The notes beneath the pieces were generated by a model, which was not told where the DNA came from, searched no databases, and was given only the letters and a program-made list of their open reading frames with translations. Below are positions 42,648 through 51,167 of a DNA stretch of 64,000 nt, in pieces. Positions within the stretch are counted from its first letter, which is position 1; each line of letters begins with the position of its first letter. The stretch is taken from contig FCOD02000024.1 of assembly GCA_001544655.2 (NCBI GenBank), positions 1 to 64,000 on the forward strand, given 5' to 3'. The position numbers and the translations under genes were made by a program. The stretch is from Caballeronia turbans (GTDB lineage Bacteria > Pseudomonadota > Gammaproteobacteria > Burkholderiales > Burkholderiaceae).

Positions 42648-44149
42648 GCGCGCCCGTGGTGGAAGCGCTTGGGCTGACCAAGCGTTACGGTTCGACGGCG
42701 GCGCTGTCGGACGTCACCATGCGCGTTTTGCCCGGCGAGTCGCATGCGCTCGTCGGGCGCAACGGCGCGGGCAAGTCGACGCTCGTCTCGATGATCACAG
42801 GCCTGCGCCGTCCCGACGCCGGCGAGATCCGCTTCGGCGGCGAGCCTGCGCCGCCCCTTGCGGACCGCGACGGATGGCGCGAGCGCGTCGCGTGCGTCTA
42901 CCAGCATTCGACGATCATTCGCGACTTGTCGGTCGCCGAGAACCTGTTCATCAATCGCCAGCATCGGCGCGGCGGCGTGATCGACTGGCGCACGATGCGT
43001 CGCGACGCGCGCGCATTGCTCGATCACTGGAAGATCGACGTGCGCGAAGACGCGCGCGCAGGCGACCTGACCGTCGAGGCGCGGCAACTGGTCGAGATCG
43101 CGCGGGCGCTGTCGTATGGCGCGCGCTTCATCATCCTCGACGAGCCGACTGCACAACTGGACGGCGACGAGATCAAGCGTCTCTTCAGGCGTATCGAAGA
43201 GTTGCAGACAGAAGGTGTCACTTTCCTGTTCATTTCCCATCACTTGCAGGAGGTGTACGAAATCTGTCAGGCGGTGACCGTATTGCGCGATGCGCGGCAT
43301 ATCGTCAGCGCACCGGTTTCGGCGCTGCCGCGCGACAAGCTGATCGAAGCGATGACGGGCGAACAAGGCGGTCTCGCCGTCGCCGATGCGGCGGCGCGCG
43401 CGCCTTTGCCCGCGGACGCATCGATCGCGCTTGCCGTGTCCCGCCTGTGCGGAGATGACTACGACGACGTCAGCTTCGACGTGCGACGCGGCGAAGTCAT
43501 CGGACTGACGGGCGCGACGACGAGCGGTCGCACGAGCGTTGCGGAAGCCATCGCCGGATTGAAGGCGCAGCGCAGCGGCACGATTGCGGTCGACGGCCGC
43601 GCGCTCACGCCCGGCGACGTGCCCGATGCATTGGCGAACGGCGTCGGCTGCGTGCCGAAGGACCGGCATCGCGAGGGTCTCGTGCTCACCCAGTCCGTCG
43701 CGGAGAACGCGTCGATGACGATCGCGCGCACGCTCGGGCGCTTCGGCATCGCGTCGCCGGCGAAGAAGAACGCGTTCGGGCGCCGCATGATCGCGGCGCT
43801 CGGTATCAAGACGCAAGGGCCGGAGCATGTCGTGTCCGGCCTGTCCGGGGGCAATCAGCAAAAGGTGGTGATGGCGCGCGCGCTCGCGACCGATCCGGAC
43901 GTGCTCGTGCTCATCGATCCGACCGCGGGCGTCGACGTGAAATCGAAGGAAGCGCTGCTCGGCGTCGTCGAACGCGTGCGCGAGGAAGGCAAGGCGGTGC
44001 TCGTCGTCTCCGGCGAACTCGACGACCTGCGCACCTGCGACCGCGTCCTCGTGATGTTCCGTGGCGCGATCGCGGCCGAATTTCCTGCCGGATGGCAGGA
44101 CCATGAACTCATCGCATCCGTCGAAGGAGTGAGTCTCCATGAAGCATGA
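42644..44149 (+). CDS. sugar ABC transporter, duplicated ATP-binding protein
   Basis: A 501-residue RbsA/XylG-type ATPase with two nucleotide-binding halves. The first has Walker A GRNGAGKST (about 38-46), the Q-loop in VYQHST and Walker B FIILDEPTAQLDG. The second has the degenerate Walker A TTSGRTS typical of this family, the signature LSGGNQQKV and a Walker B VLIDPTAGVD. The first signature is also degenerate (LTVEARQ). The start overlaps the binding-protein stop (ATGA), and its end overlaps the permease start by 11 bp. Confidence 0.92.
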   Translation: MSAPVVEALGLTKRYGSTAALSDVTMRVLPGESHALVGRNGAGKSTLVSMITGLRRPDAGEIRFGGEPAPPLADRDGWRERVACVYQHSTIIRDLSVAENLFINRQHRRGGVIDWRTMRRDARALLDHWKIDVREDARAGDLTVEARQLVEIARALSYGARFIILDEPTAQLDGDEIKRLFRRIEELQTEGVTFLFISHHLQEVYEICQAVTVLRDARHIVSAPVSALPRDKLIEAMTGEQGGLAVADAAARAPLPADASIALAVSRLCGDDYDDVSFDVRRGEVIGLTGATTSGRTSVAEAIAGLKAQRSGTIAVDGRALTPGDVPDALANGVGCVPKDRHREGLVLTQSVAENASMTIARTLGRFGIASPAKKNAFGRRMIAALGIKTQGPEHVVSGLSGGNQQKVVMARALATDPDVLVLIDPTAGVDVKSKEALLGVVERVREEGKAVLVVSGELDDLRTCDRVLVMFRGAIAAEFPAGWQDHELIASVEGVSLHEA

Positions 44150-45160
44150 CGTTTCCAGTCCCGCGATGGCCGGCGTGCCGATGCAACGCCAGCGCCCGCG
44201 CATCGAGCTCGCGCGGTTCCGCGATCTCGCGCTGCTGCCCGCGCTCGCGTTGCTGCTCGCGATCGGCGCGTTCGTCAGCCCGAGCTTTCTGACGCAGGCG
44301 AATCTGATCAGCATCCTCGGCGCGTCGCAGCGCTCGCGCTCGTCGTGCTCGCCGAATCGCTGATCGTGCTGACGGGCAAGTTCGATTTATCGCTCGAGTC
44401 GACGGTCGGCATCGCGCCCGCCGTCGGCGCGATGCTCGTGATGCCCGCGGCGTCGGCGGGCTTCGGTCTCGAGTGGCCGGTTGCGGCGGGTCTCGCGGCG
44501 ATCGTGGTCGTGGGCGCGCTGATCGGCTTCGTCAACGGCTTTCTGGTCGTGCGGCTGCGCCTGAACGCGTTCATCGTCACCCTTGCGATGCTGATCGTGC
44601 TGCGCGGGATGCTCGTCGGCGCGACGAAGGGCGGCACGCTCTTCGACATGCCGCCGTCGTTCTTCACGCTCGCAACGACGCTCGTGCTCGGCCTGCCGAT
44701 TTCCGTGTGGCTCGCGGCGGCGGCGTTCGCGGCGGCCGCGTTCATGCTGCGCTATCACCGGCTCGGGCGCGCGCTGTATGCCATCGGCGGCAATCCGGAA
44801 GCGGCGCGTGCGGCGGGCATTCGTGTCGAGCGCATCACGTGGGGCGTGTTCATTCTGGGCAGTGTGCTCGCATCGATCGGCGGTCTGGTCGTCACGGGCT
44901 ATGTCGGCGCGATCAATGCGAATCAGGGCAACGGCATGATCTTCACGGTATTCGCCGCGGCGGTGATCGGCGGCATCTCGCTCGATGGCGGCAAGGGCAC
45001 GATGCTCGGCGCGCTGTCAGGCGTTTTGCTGTTGGGCGTCGTGCAAAACCTCCTGACACTTGCGCAAGTTCCTTCGTTCTGGATTCAGGCGATCTACGGC
45101 GCGATCATTCTCGGCTCGCTGATGGTGGCGCGAATCGCGGGTGGCGACACGCAAACTTGA
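44139..45160 (+). pseudogene. sugar ABC transporter permease with a one-base frameshift
   Basis: The first frame encodes a cytoplasmic start and one membrane segment (LALLPALALLLAIGAFVSPSFLTQANLISILGAS) and then loses sense near 44325. From there the frame one base earlier continues perfectly as ALALVVLAESLIVLTGKFDLSLESTVGIAPAVGAM and on to a normal RbsC-type C-terminus (eight or nine further segments; GGISLDGGKGTMLGALSG). Restoring one G near 44327 would give a complete protein of about 340 residues. Everything else in the operon is intact, so this is either a very recent mutation or a sequencing error. Confidence 0.85.
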
Positions 45161-45171
45161 GATATCGAACG

Positions 45172-45489
45172 ATGCAAAAGACAACCGACCCGCGCCTCAT
45201 CCTGCTGAGCCCGGAAGACAACTGCCTGATCGCCGCCGCGCGCTTGCCCGCAGGCGAAACGTTGATGATCGAAGGCGAGTCCGTCACGCTCGCGACGACC
45301 ATCGAGCTTGCGCACAAGGTCGCGCGGCGGGCGCTGTCGAAGGACGAGAAGGTACTGCGCTACGGCGCGATCATCGGTCATGTGAATGCGGATGTCGCAT
45401 GCGGCGAGCATCTGCATACGCACAATCTGGAAAGCGACTACATCCCGACGTACACGCACGATGCCGGGCACGCCTACGTACAGCACTAA
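45172..45489 (+). CDS. UxaA family dehydratase, small (SAF-domain) subunit
   Basis: A 105-residue protein matching the N-terminal SAF domain of altronate dehydratase-type enzymes: LSPEDNCLIAAARLPAG, IGHVNADVACGEHLHTHNLE. In UxaA this part is fused to the large domain; here it is a separate subunit encoded 9 bp before the large one. Together they probably dehydrate a sugar acid (such as L-fuconate or D-arabinonate) to the 2-keto-3-deoxy acid. Confidence 0.88.
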   Translation: MQKTTDPRLILLSPEDNCLIAAARLPAGETLMIEGESVTLATTIELAHKVARRALSKDEKVLRYGAIIGHVNADVACGEHLHTHNLESDYIPTYTHDAGHAYVQH

Positions 45490-45498
45490 AGAACACTC

Positions 45499-46791
45499 AT
45501 GAACAGTCCAGCACTGCAAGGCTATCTGCGCGCGGATGGCAGGAAGGGCATCCGCAATGTCGTCGCGGTGGCGTATCTCGTCGAGTGCGCGCATCACGTC
45601 GCGCGTGAGATCGTCGCGCACTTCCGTCCATCGTTCGATGACTTCGATTCCTTCGACCCGCAGGCCGGGTCGCCCGTGCATCTGATCGGCTTTCCGGGCT
45701 GCTACCCGAACAGCTACGCCGAAAAGATGCTGGAGCGCATCTGCACGCACCCGAACGTCGGCGCAGTGCTGTTCGTGTCGCTCGGTTGCGAGAGCATGAA
45801 CAAGCACTATCTCGCCGATGTCGTGCGCGCGAGCGGCCGCCCCGCCGCCGTGCTGACGATCCAGGAAAAAGGCGGCACGCGCAGCACGATCCAGAACGGG
45901 CTCGACTGGGTGCGCGAGGCGCGTGCGACGCTCGCGGCGCAACGGAAGGTGCCGATGGCGCTCGACGAACTGATCGTCGGCACGATATGCGGCGGTTCGG
46001 ACGGCACGAGCGGCATCACGGCGAATCCTGCGGTGGGCCGCGCATTCGATGCGTTCATTGACGCGGGCGCGTCGTGCGTCTTCGAGGAAACGGGCGAGCT
46101 CGTCGGCTGCGAATTCCATATGAAGCGGCGGGCGGCGCGGCCCGAACTCGGCGACGCCATCGTGGATTGCGTGCAGAAGGCCGCGCGCTATTACACGACG
46201 ATGGGTCACGGCTCGTTCTCCGTCGGCAACGCGGACGGCGGGCTGACGACGCAGGAAGAGAAATCGCTCGGCGCGTATTCGAAGAGCGGCGCGTCGCCGA
46301 TCGTCGGCATCATCAAGCCGGGCGATGTGCCGCCGACGAGCGGGCTCTATCTGCTCGATGTCGTCCCCGATGGCGAACCGCGCTTCGGCTTTCCCAATAT
46401 CAGCGACAACGCGGAGATCGGCGAGCTGATCGCGTGCGGTTGTCACGTCATCCTCTTCACGACCGGGCGCGGCTCGGTGGTCGGCTCGGCGATATCGCCG
46501 GTCATCAAGGTCTGCGCGAATCCGTCGACGTATCGCAACCTGTCCGGCGACATGGATGTCGATGCCGGCCGCATCCTCGAAGGCCGCGCGACGCTCGACG
46601 AAGTGGGGCGCGAAATCGTCGATGTCACTGTCGCGGTCGCGGCGGGTGCGGCGTCGAAGTCGGAAGCGCTCGGGCATCAGGAATTCATCCTGACTTACAA
46701 ATCCTTCGAACCGGTCGGACCCGCGTGTTTGCCCGGCGGCGCGGGACGCGTTACTGTGGTGCCTCGCGCCGTGGAGAGCGTTTCAAACTGA
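45499..46791 (+). CDS. UxaA family dehydratase, large subunit (sugar-acid dehydratase)
   Basis: A 430-residue protein of the altronate/galactarate dehydratase C-terminal family: GYLRADGRKGIRNVVAVAYLVECA at the start, GCYPNSYAE, GCESMN, EKGGTRSTIQNG, GGSDGTSGITANPAVG and a C-terminal FTTGRGSVVGSAISPVIKVC. Conserved Cys and His in these blocks are the expected iron ligands. In this operon it fills the place of the L-fuconate dehydratase, a step done in many bacteria by an enolase-superfamily enzyme. Sugar-acid specificity is inferred from neighbours only. Confidence 0.88.
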   Translation: MNSPALQGYLRADGRKGIRNVVAVAYLVECAHHVAREIVAHFRPSFDDFDSFDPQAGSPVHLIGFPGCYPNSYAEKMLERICTHPNVGAVLFVSLGCESMNKHYLADVVRASGRPAAVLTIQEKGGTRSTIQNGLDWVREARATLAAQRKVPMALDELIVGTICGGSDGTSGITANPAVGRAFDAFIDAGASCVFEETGELVGCEFHMKRRAARPELGDAIVDCVQKAARYYTTMGHGSFSVGNADGGLTTQEEKSLGAYSKSGASPIVGIIKPGDVPPTSGLYLLDVVPDGEPRFGFPNISDNAEIGELIACGCHVILFTTGRGSVVGSAISPVIKVCANPSTYRNLSGDMDVDAGRILEGRATLDEVGREIVDVTVAVAAGAASKSEALGHQEFILTYKSFEPVGPACLPGGAGRVTVVPRAVESVSN

Positions 46792-46813
46792 ACGTATCGA
46801 CTGGGGGTCGCAC

Positions 46814-47860
46814 ATGACAGGAGACACGCAGGCCGTTTCGCGCCGGCGCAAAATCGGCCGCACGGCGCTGGAAGTCACGGCGCTGTCGCTCGGCACCGCG
46901 CCGCTCGGCGGGCTGTATCACGAACTGACGGAAGACGAGGCGCGCGCGACCGTCGATGCCGCCTGGGAAGCAGGCATCCGCTGCTTCGATACCGCGCCGC
47001 ACTACGGTCACACGAAGGCGGAGCATCGTCTGGGCGATGCCTTGCGGCGTTATCCACGCGGCGACTTCGTCCTCTCGACCAAGGTCGGCCGGCGCTTCGT
47101 CCCGCGCACGACAGCCTACGACGGCAGCGAAGGCTGGGCCGCGCCGCTGCCCTTCGAAGCGATCTACGACTACACCTACGACGGCATCGTCCGCTCGTTC
47201 GAAGACAGCCAGATGCGGCTCGGCATGGTCGATATCGACATCGTGCTGATTCACGACATCGGCCGCGTTACGCATGGCGAGAAGAACGCGCATTACTGGA
47301 AGCAGCTTACCGATGAAGGCGGTTTTCGCGCGCTCGAAGAGTTGAAGCAGTCGCGCGGCGTGAAAGCCGTAGGCCTCGGCGTGAACGAAGGCGCGGCGGT
47401 AATGGAAGCGATGGCCGAATTCGATATCGACTGCGCATTGCTCGCGGGCCGCTACACGCTGCTTGAACAAAACACGCTCGACGATCTTCTGCCCGAGTGC
47501 GAAAAACGCGGCGTGAGCATCCTGCTCGGTGGCGCGTTCAATTCGGGCATTCTCGCGCGCGGTCTCGATGCCAACGCGCACGGCGATCTCAAGTTCAATT
47601 ACGGCGATGCGCCCAAGGACATTGTCGAGCGTGTCGGCAAGCTGGAGCGCGTATGCCGTGCGCATGGCGTTGCGCTGGCGACCGCGGCCATCCAGTTTCC
47701 TTATGCGCATAAAGTCGTCGCCACGGTGCTGATGGGGGCGCGCACGCCGGATGAAGTGCGCGAAAACGCGGCATCGTTCGCGACGCCGGTTCCGTCCGCG
47801 CTATGGGACGCGTTGCGCGCCGAAGGTCTGCTGCACGCGAACGCGGCGGTGCCGCGATGA
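46814..47860 (+). CDS. aldo/keto reductase family sugar 1-dehydrogenase (L-fucose/D-arabinose dehydrogenase-like)
   Basis: A 348-residue aldo/keto reductase: RKIGRTALEVTALSLGTAPLGG at the start, catalytic Asp-Tyr in CFDTAPHYGHTKAEHRLG, Lys in LSTKVGR and the LIHDIGR strand (H). It matches D-threo-aldose 1-dehydrogenases, which oxidise L-fucose or D-arabinose to the lactone. Within the operon it should do the first step, feeding the lactonase that overlaps it by four bases. One parS-like palindrome is embedded near codon 297 (in FPYAHKV). Confidence 0.9.
   Translation: MTGDTQAVSRRRKIGRTALEVTALSLGTAPLGGLYHELTEDEARATVDAAWEAGIRCFDTAPHYGHTKAEHRLGDALRRYPRGDFVLSTKVGRRFVPRTTAYDGSEGWAAPLPFEAIYDYTYDGIVRSFEDSQMRLGMVDIDIVLIHDIGRVTHGEKNAHYWKQLTDEGGFRALEELKQSRGVKAVGLGVNEGAAVMEAMAEFDIDCALLAGRYTLLEQNTLDDLLPECEKRGVSILLGGAFNSGILARGLDANAHGDLKFNYGDAPKDIVERVGKLERVCRAHGVALATAAIQFPYAHKVVATVLMGARTPDEVRENAASFATPVPSALWDALRAEGLLHANAAVPR
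47700..47713. promoter_or_regulatory. parS-like palindrome inside the sugar dehydrogenase gene
   Basis: CTTATGCGCATAAA matches the parS palindrome at 13 of 14 positions and keeps the full inner 12-bp palindrome TTATGCGCATAA. It encodes part of FPYAHKV, so sequence is constrained by both uses if it is functional. Confidence 0.5.
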
Positions 47861-48693
47861 ATGTCGACGCACATCAGCATTACTGGGATCCATCGCGCGG
47901 CGACTACGGATGGCTCACGCCGGACATGAAGCCGCTCTATCGCGTATTCGGTCCGGACGATCTCGCGCCGCTTCGCGAGTCGGTCGGCGTTCAACGAACG
48001 GTCGTCGTTCAGGCCGCGCCGACGCTCGACGAAACGCGCTATTTGCTCGAACTCGCGCGCAATGAAGAGTCGATCGCGGGCGTCGTCGGCTGGGTTCCGC
48101 TCGATTCGCCCGATGCAGCGAAGTTCATCGACGAATTCGCGCAAGAGCCGAAGTTCAAGGGCGTGCGCCCGATGCTGCAGGACTTGTCCGACGATACGTG
48201 GATCGCACACGCGCCGCGCGAGGACGCGATCGGCCGTCTCATCGACCTCGATCTGGCCTTCGATGCGTTGATCTTCGCGCGGCATGTGCCCTCGTTGATC
48301 GAATTCGTGGAGCGATATCCGACCTTGCGCATCGTGGTCGATCACGGCGCCAAACCGCCGATCCGCGATGGTCTCGCATCCGGCTGGCAACCCTGGGCCG
48401 ACGGCATCGCGCAACTCGCCGCGTTGCGGCAAAGACTTCATTGCAAGCTCTCGGGCCTGGCGACCGAATCCGGCGAAAACTGGACCGACGAAACATTGAA
48501 GCCCTACGTCGCACATCTTCTCCGGCATTTCGGTCCCGAGCGCCTGATGTGGGGCAGCGACTGGCCCGTGCTCGACATGAATGGCAGTTACACTGCATGG
48601 CACAGCACGGCCCAAAACCTCACGTCACATCTCGAAAAAGCCGAGCAAGCCGCGATTTTCGGCGCGAACGCTCGCGCGTTCTACCGTCTCTGA
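47857..48693 (+). CDS. amidohydrolase family sugar lactonase (L-fucono-1,5-lactonase-like)
   Basis: A 278-residue COG3618-type amidohydrolase. Metal-site motifs: VDAHQHYWDP at the start (H-x-H), LRIVVDHGAKPP in the middle and WGSDWPV near 230 (catalytic Asp). Members of this group from Burkholderia hydrolyse L-fucono-lactone. It overlaps the dehydrogenase stop by four bases (ATGA), which supports coupled lactone formation and opening. Confidence 0.9.
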   Translation: MNVDAHQHYWDPSRGDYGWLTPDMKPLYRVFGPDDLAPLRESVGVQRTVVVQAAPTLDETRYLLELARNEESIAGVVGWVPLDSPDAAKFIDEFAQEPKFKGVRPMLQDLSDDTWIAHAPREDAIGRLIDLDLAFDALIFARHVPSLIEFVERYPTLRIVVDHGAKPPIRDGLASGWQPWADGIAQLAALRQRLHCKLSGLATESGENWTDETLKPYVAHLLRHFGPERLMWGSDWPVLDMNGSYTAWHSTAQNLTSHLEKAEQAAIFGANARAFYRL

Positions 48694-48745
48694 AACGGCT
48701 GATATACCCGGCATGTCTCAAAAACACTTTCGACTGGAGTAGTGG

Positions 48746-49489
48746 ATGGTACAAAGACTGGCAGGCAAGACGGCGCTGATCACGGCGGCGGGACAAGGCA
48801 TCGGGCTCGCGACGGCCGAGCTTTTCGCGGCAGAGGGCGCGCGCGTGATCGCCACGGATATCCGCACGGGATCGCTCGAAGGAAAGCCTTTCGACGTGCG
48901 CACGCTCGACGTGCGCGACCCGCAGGCGATCAACGCGCTGGCCGATGAAATCGGCGCGATCGACGTGCTTTTCAACTGCGCGGGCTACGTGCACGCTGGA
49001 TCGATTCTCGAAGCGAGCGAGGAAGACTGGGACTTCGCCTTCGACCTGAACGCCAGGGCGATGTATCGGACGATTCGCGCGTTCCTGCCGAAGATGCTGG
49101 AAAAGGGCGGCGGCTCGATCATCAACATGTCGTCGGCGGCGTCGAGCGTGAAGGGCGTGCCCAACCGCTTCGTGTATGGTGCGTCGAAGGCGGCCGTGAT
49201 CGGGCTGACGAAGTCCGTCGCCGCCGATTTCGTCACGCGTGGCATCCGCTGCAATGCGATCTGTCCCGGCACGGTGGAATCGCCGTCGCTGAAGGACCGC
49301 ATCGCGGAGCAGGCGAAGGCGCAGGGCGCGAGCGTCGATCAGGTCCATGCGGCGTTCGTCGCGCGCCAGCCGATGGGGCGCGTCGGCCGTGCCGAAGAAA
49401 TCGCGGCACTTGCGCTTTATCTTGGATCGGACGAATCGTCGTTCACGACGGGCCAGATTCATGTCATCGATGGCGGCTGGTCGAACTGA
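48746..49489 (+). CDS. SDR family 2-keto-3-deoxy-sugar-acid dehydrogenase
   Basis: A 247-residue SDR with variant nucleotide motif TAAGQGIG (about 13-20), NCAG near 80, Ser in INMSSAAS and YGASK near 145, ending FTTGQIHVIDGGWSN. The T-A-A-G-Q-G-I-G start is typical of 2-keto-3-deoxy-L-fuconate (or rhamnonate) dehydrogenases, which oxidise the C4 hydroxyl to a 2,4-diketo acid. This is the step expected between the dehydratase and the hydrolase in this operon. Confidence 0.88.
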   Translation: MVQRLAGKTALITAAGQGIGLATAELFAAEGARVIATDIRTGSLEGKPFDVRTLDVRDPQAINALADEIGAIDVLFNCAGYVHAGSILEASEEDWDFAFDLNARAMYRTIRAFLPKMLEKGGGSIINMSSAASSVKGVPNRFVYGASKAAVIGLTKSVAADFVTRGIRCNAICPGTVESPSLKDRIAEQAKAQGASVDQVHAAFVARQPMGRVGRAEEIAALALYLGSDESSFTTGQIHVIDGGWSN

Positions 49490-49531
49490 CCGGCCCCTCA
49501 TTCTTTTTCCGAACCAGAAGGATCAAACCAG

Positions 49532-50380
49532 ATGAAACTGCTTCGTTACGGCCCCAAGGGTCAGGAAAAACCGGGTTTGCTGGACGCCGAGGGCAAGATT
49601 CGCGACCTGTCGAAGGTCGTCGATGACATCGCCGGCGCGACGCTGACCGAAGCGGGCCTGGCGAAACTGCGCGCGGCCGATATCGCGTCGCTGCCCGCAG
49701 TCGACGGCAATCCGCGCATCGGGCCGTGTGTCGGGCGCATCGGCAAGTTCGTGTGCATCGGGCTCAACTATGCGGATCACGCCGCCGAATCGAATCTGCC
49801 CGTGCCGACCGAGCCGGTCATCTTCAACAAGTGGACGAGCGCGATCAGCGGTCCGAACGACGACGTGGAAATTCCGCGCAACTCGGTCAAGACCGACTGG
49901 GAAGTCGAGCTGGGCGTGGTGATCGGCAAGGAAGCGAAGTACGTCGACGAAGCGAACGCGCTCGATTACGTCGCGGGCTACTGCGTCATCAACGACGTCT
50001 CCGAGCGCGAATGGCAACTCGAGCACGGCACGCAGTGGGACAAGGGCAAGGGCTTCGACACATTCGGCCCGATCGGCCCGTGGCTCGTCACGAAGGACGA
50101 AGTCGCCGATCCGCAGAAGCTCGATCTGTGGCTCGAGGTCGACGGCAAGCGCTATCAGAACGGCAACACGAAGACAATGGTCTTCACGGTCGCGCAACTC
50201 GTCGCGTATCTGTCGAAGGTGATGAGCCTGCAGCCGGGCGATGTCATTTCGACGGGCACGCCGCCGGGCGTCGGCATGGGCGTGAAGCCGGAAGCGGTGT
50301 ATCTGAAGGCCGGCCAGACGATGCGTCTGGGCATTCAGGGCCTCGGCGAGCAGACGCAGAAGACCGTCGCGGCGCAGTGA
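49532..50380 (+). CDS. fumarylacetoacetate hydrolase family 2,4-diketo-3-deoxy acid hydrolase
   Basis: A 282-residue FAH-family enzyme: CIGLNYADHAAES near 75-87, KWTSAISGPNDDVEIP, DWEVELGVVIGKEAK with the acidic metal ligands, and a C-terminal DVISTGTPPGVGMG. In such operons this enzyme cleaves 2,4-diketo-3-deoxy-L-fuconate to pyruvate and lactate (or glycolate from pentose). It is the last gene; a strong terminator follows 18 bp after its stop. Confidence 0.9.
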   Translation: MKLLRYGPKGQEKPGLLDAEGKIRDLSKVVDDIAGATLTEAGLAKLRAADIASLPAVDGNPRIGPCVGRIGKFVCIGLNYADHAAESNLPVPTEPVIFNKWTSAISGPNDDVEIPRNSVKTDWEVELGVVIGKEAKYVDEANALDYVAGYCVINDVSEREWQLEHGTQWDKGKGFDTFGPIGPWLVTKDEVADPQKLDLWLEVDGKRYQNGNTKTMVFTVAQLVAYLSKVMSLQPGDVISTGTPPGVGMGVKPEAVYLKAGQTMRLGIQGLGEQTQKTVAAQ

Positions 50381-50398
50381 CGCGCACGCGCAGCCAAC

Positions 50399-50426
50399 AA
50401 AAAACCTCGCCGCGGCGAGGTTTTTT
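50399..50426. terminator. intrinsic terminator of the sugar operon
   Basis: AAAAAACCTCGC pairs with a complementary GCGAGGTTTTTT around a CGCG centre, giving a GC-rich perfect stem with a six-T tail on the plus strand and a matching A/T tail for the minus strand. It lies between the hydrolase and the convergent thioesterase gene and can serve both. Confidence 0.92.
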
Positions 50427-50457
50427 GCTTTGAAGGACGGAGATTGAGATTGAAGGT

Positions 50458-50898
50458 TCAGGCGTGATAAACCGGCTCGGCGGAGACGCTTTCGCCGATG
50501 CGCGTGATCGTGCCCTGCGCGACCGCGACGAGCCGCTCGGCGCCGCCATCGGTGACGAACACGTCGCACTGGCAGGTGGCCTGCGTCATCCCGGCATGGA
50601 CGACGCGGGCACGCGCCATCAGCGTGCCGGAGACGGCCGGCCGCAGATAGTTGATCTTGTATTCGCCGGTGACGACCTTCGGCCCGAGCCGCAGCGCGCC
50701 CGCGAAGGTCAGTGCGTTGTCGACGAGATAACTGACCACCCCTCCGTGCACGAAGCCGTGTTGTTGCCTGAGCTCGTCCCTGATCGTCAGGCACAGCGTG
50801 AGACTCGCTGAATCGACCTGCATCAGCTTGGTTCCGAGCAAGGCGCTGAACGGTTGCGCATTCAGCGCACCGCGCGCGATATCGACTATTTCGGCCAT
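50458..50898 (-). CDS. PaaI family thioesterase
   Basis: A 146-residue hotdog-fold thioesterase. The HGFVHGGVVSYLVDNALTFA block (about 47-66) is the signature helix with catalytic residues, followed by YKINYLRPAVSGTLMARARVV. Such enzymes hydrolyse aromatic or medium-chain acyl-CoAs. AAGGAG precedes the ATG at 50898; the frame upstream of it is not family-like. It is a single gene convergent with the sugar operon. Confidence 0.88.
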   Translation of the reverse strand: MAEIVDIARGALNAQPFSALLGTKLMQVDSASLTLCLTIRDELRQQHGFVHGGVVSYLVDNALTFAGALRLGPKVVTGEYKINYLRPAVSGTLMARARVVHAGMTQATCQCDVFVTDGGAERLVAVAQGTITRIGESVSAEPVYHA

Positions 50899-51167
50899 TC
50901 GGACACTCCTTGGGTGGGTTCGGTGCCGTCCTGCAAAGACAATAGGAAGCGTTCGCGCGCACTGCAAGGAAGTCAGGCAAAAATTGTGCAATGGTGCGTT
51001 TCGGCTCGCAGACGCGTCCCGCCGATGCAGTCGCGAAAGCGGCGCGAAGCCTGCATTCGCGTAGATCAGCCTTTTGGCAAACGATTCAAGCTTTCCGGCG
51101 CGAATGCCGTAAACCCGCACTGTCCCCGCGTCGGCGGGCCTAATTTCGGAAAGTGTGGGTGCAAGTG

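Noticed and set aside
42575-44314. 579-residue antisense frame over the ABC ATPase
   Set aside because: Shadow of a gene with intact Walker and signature motifs on the other strand.
47046-47056. DnaA box (TTATCCACG)
   Set aside because: Single near-match inside a coding gene 11 kb from the origin; expected by chance.
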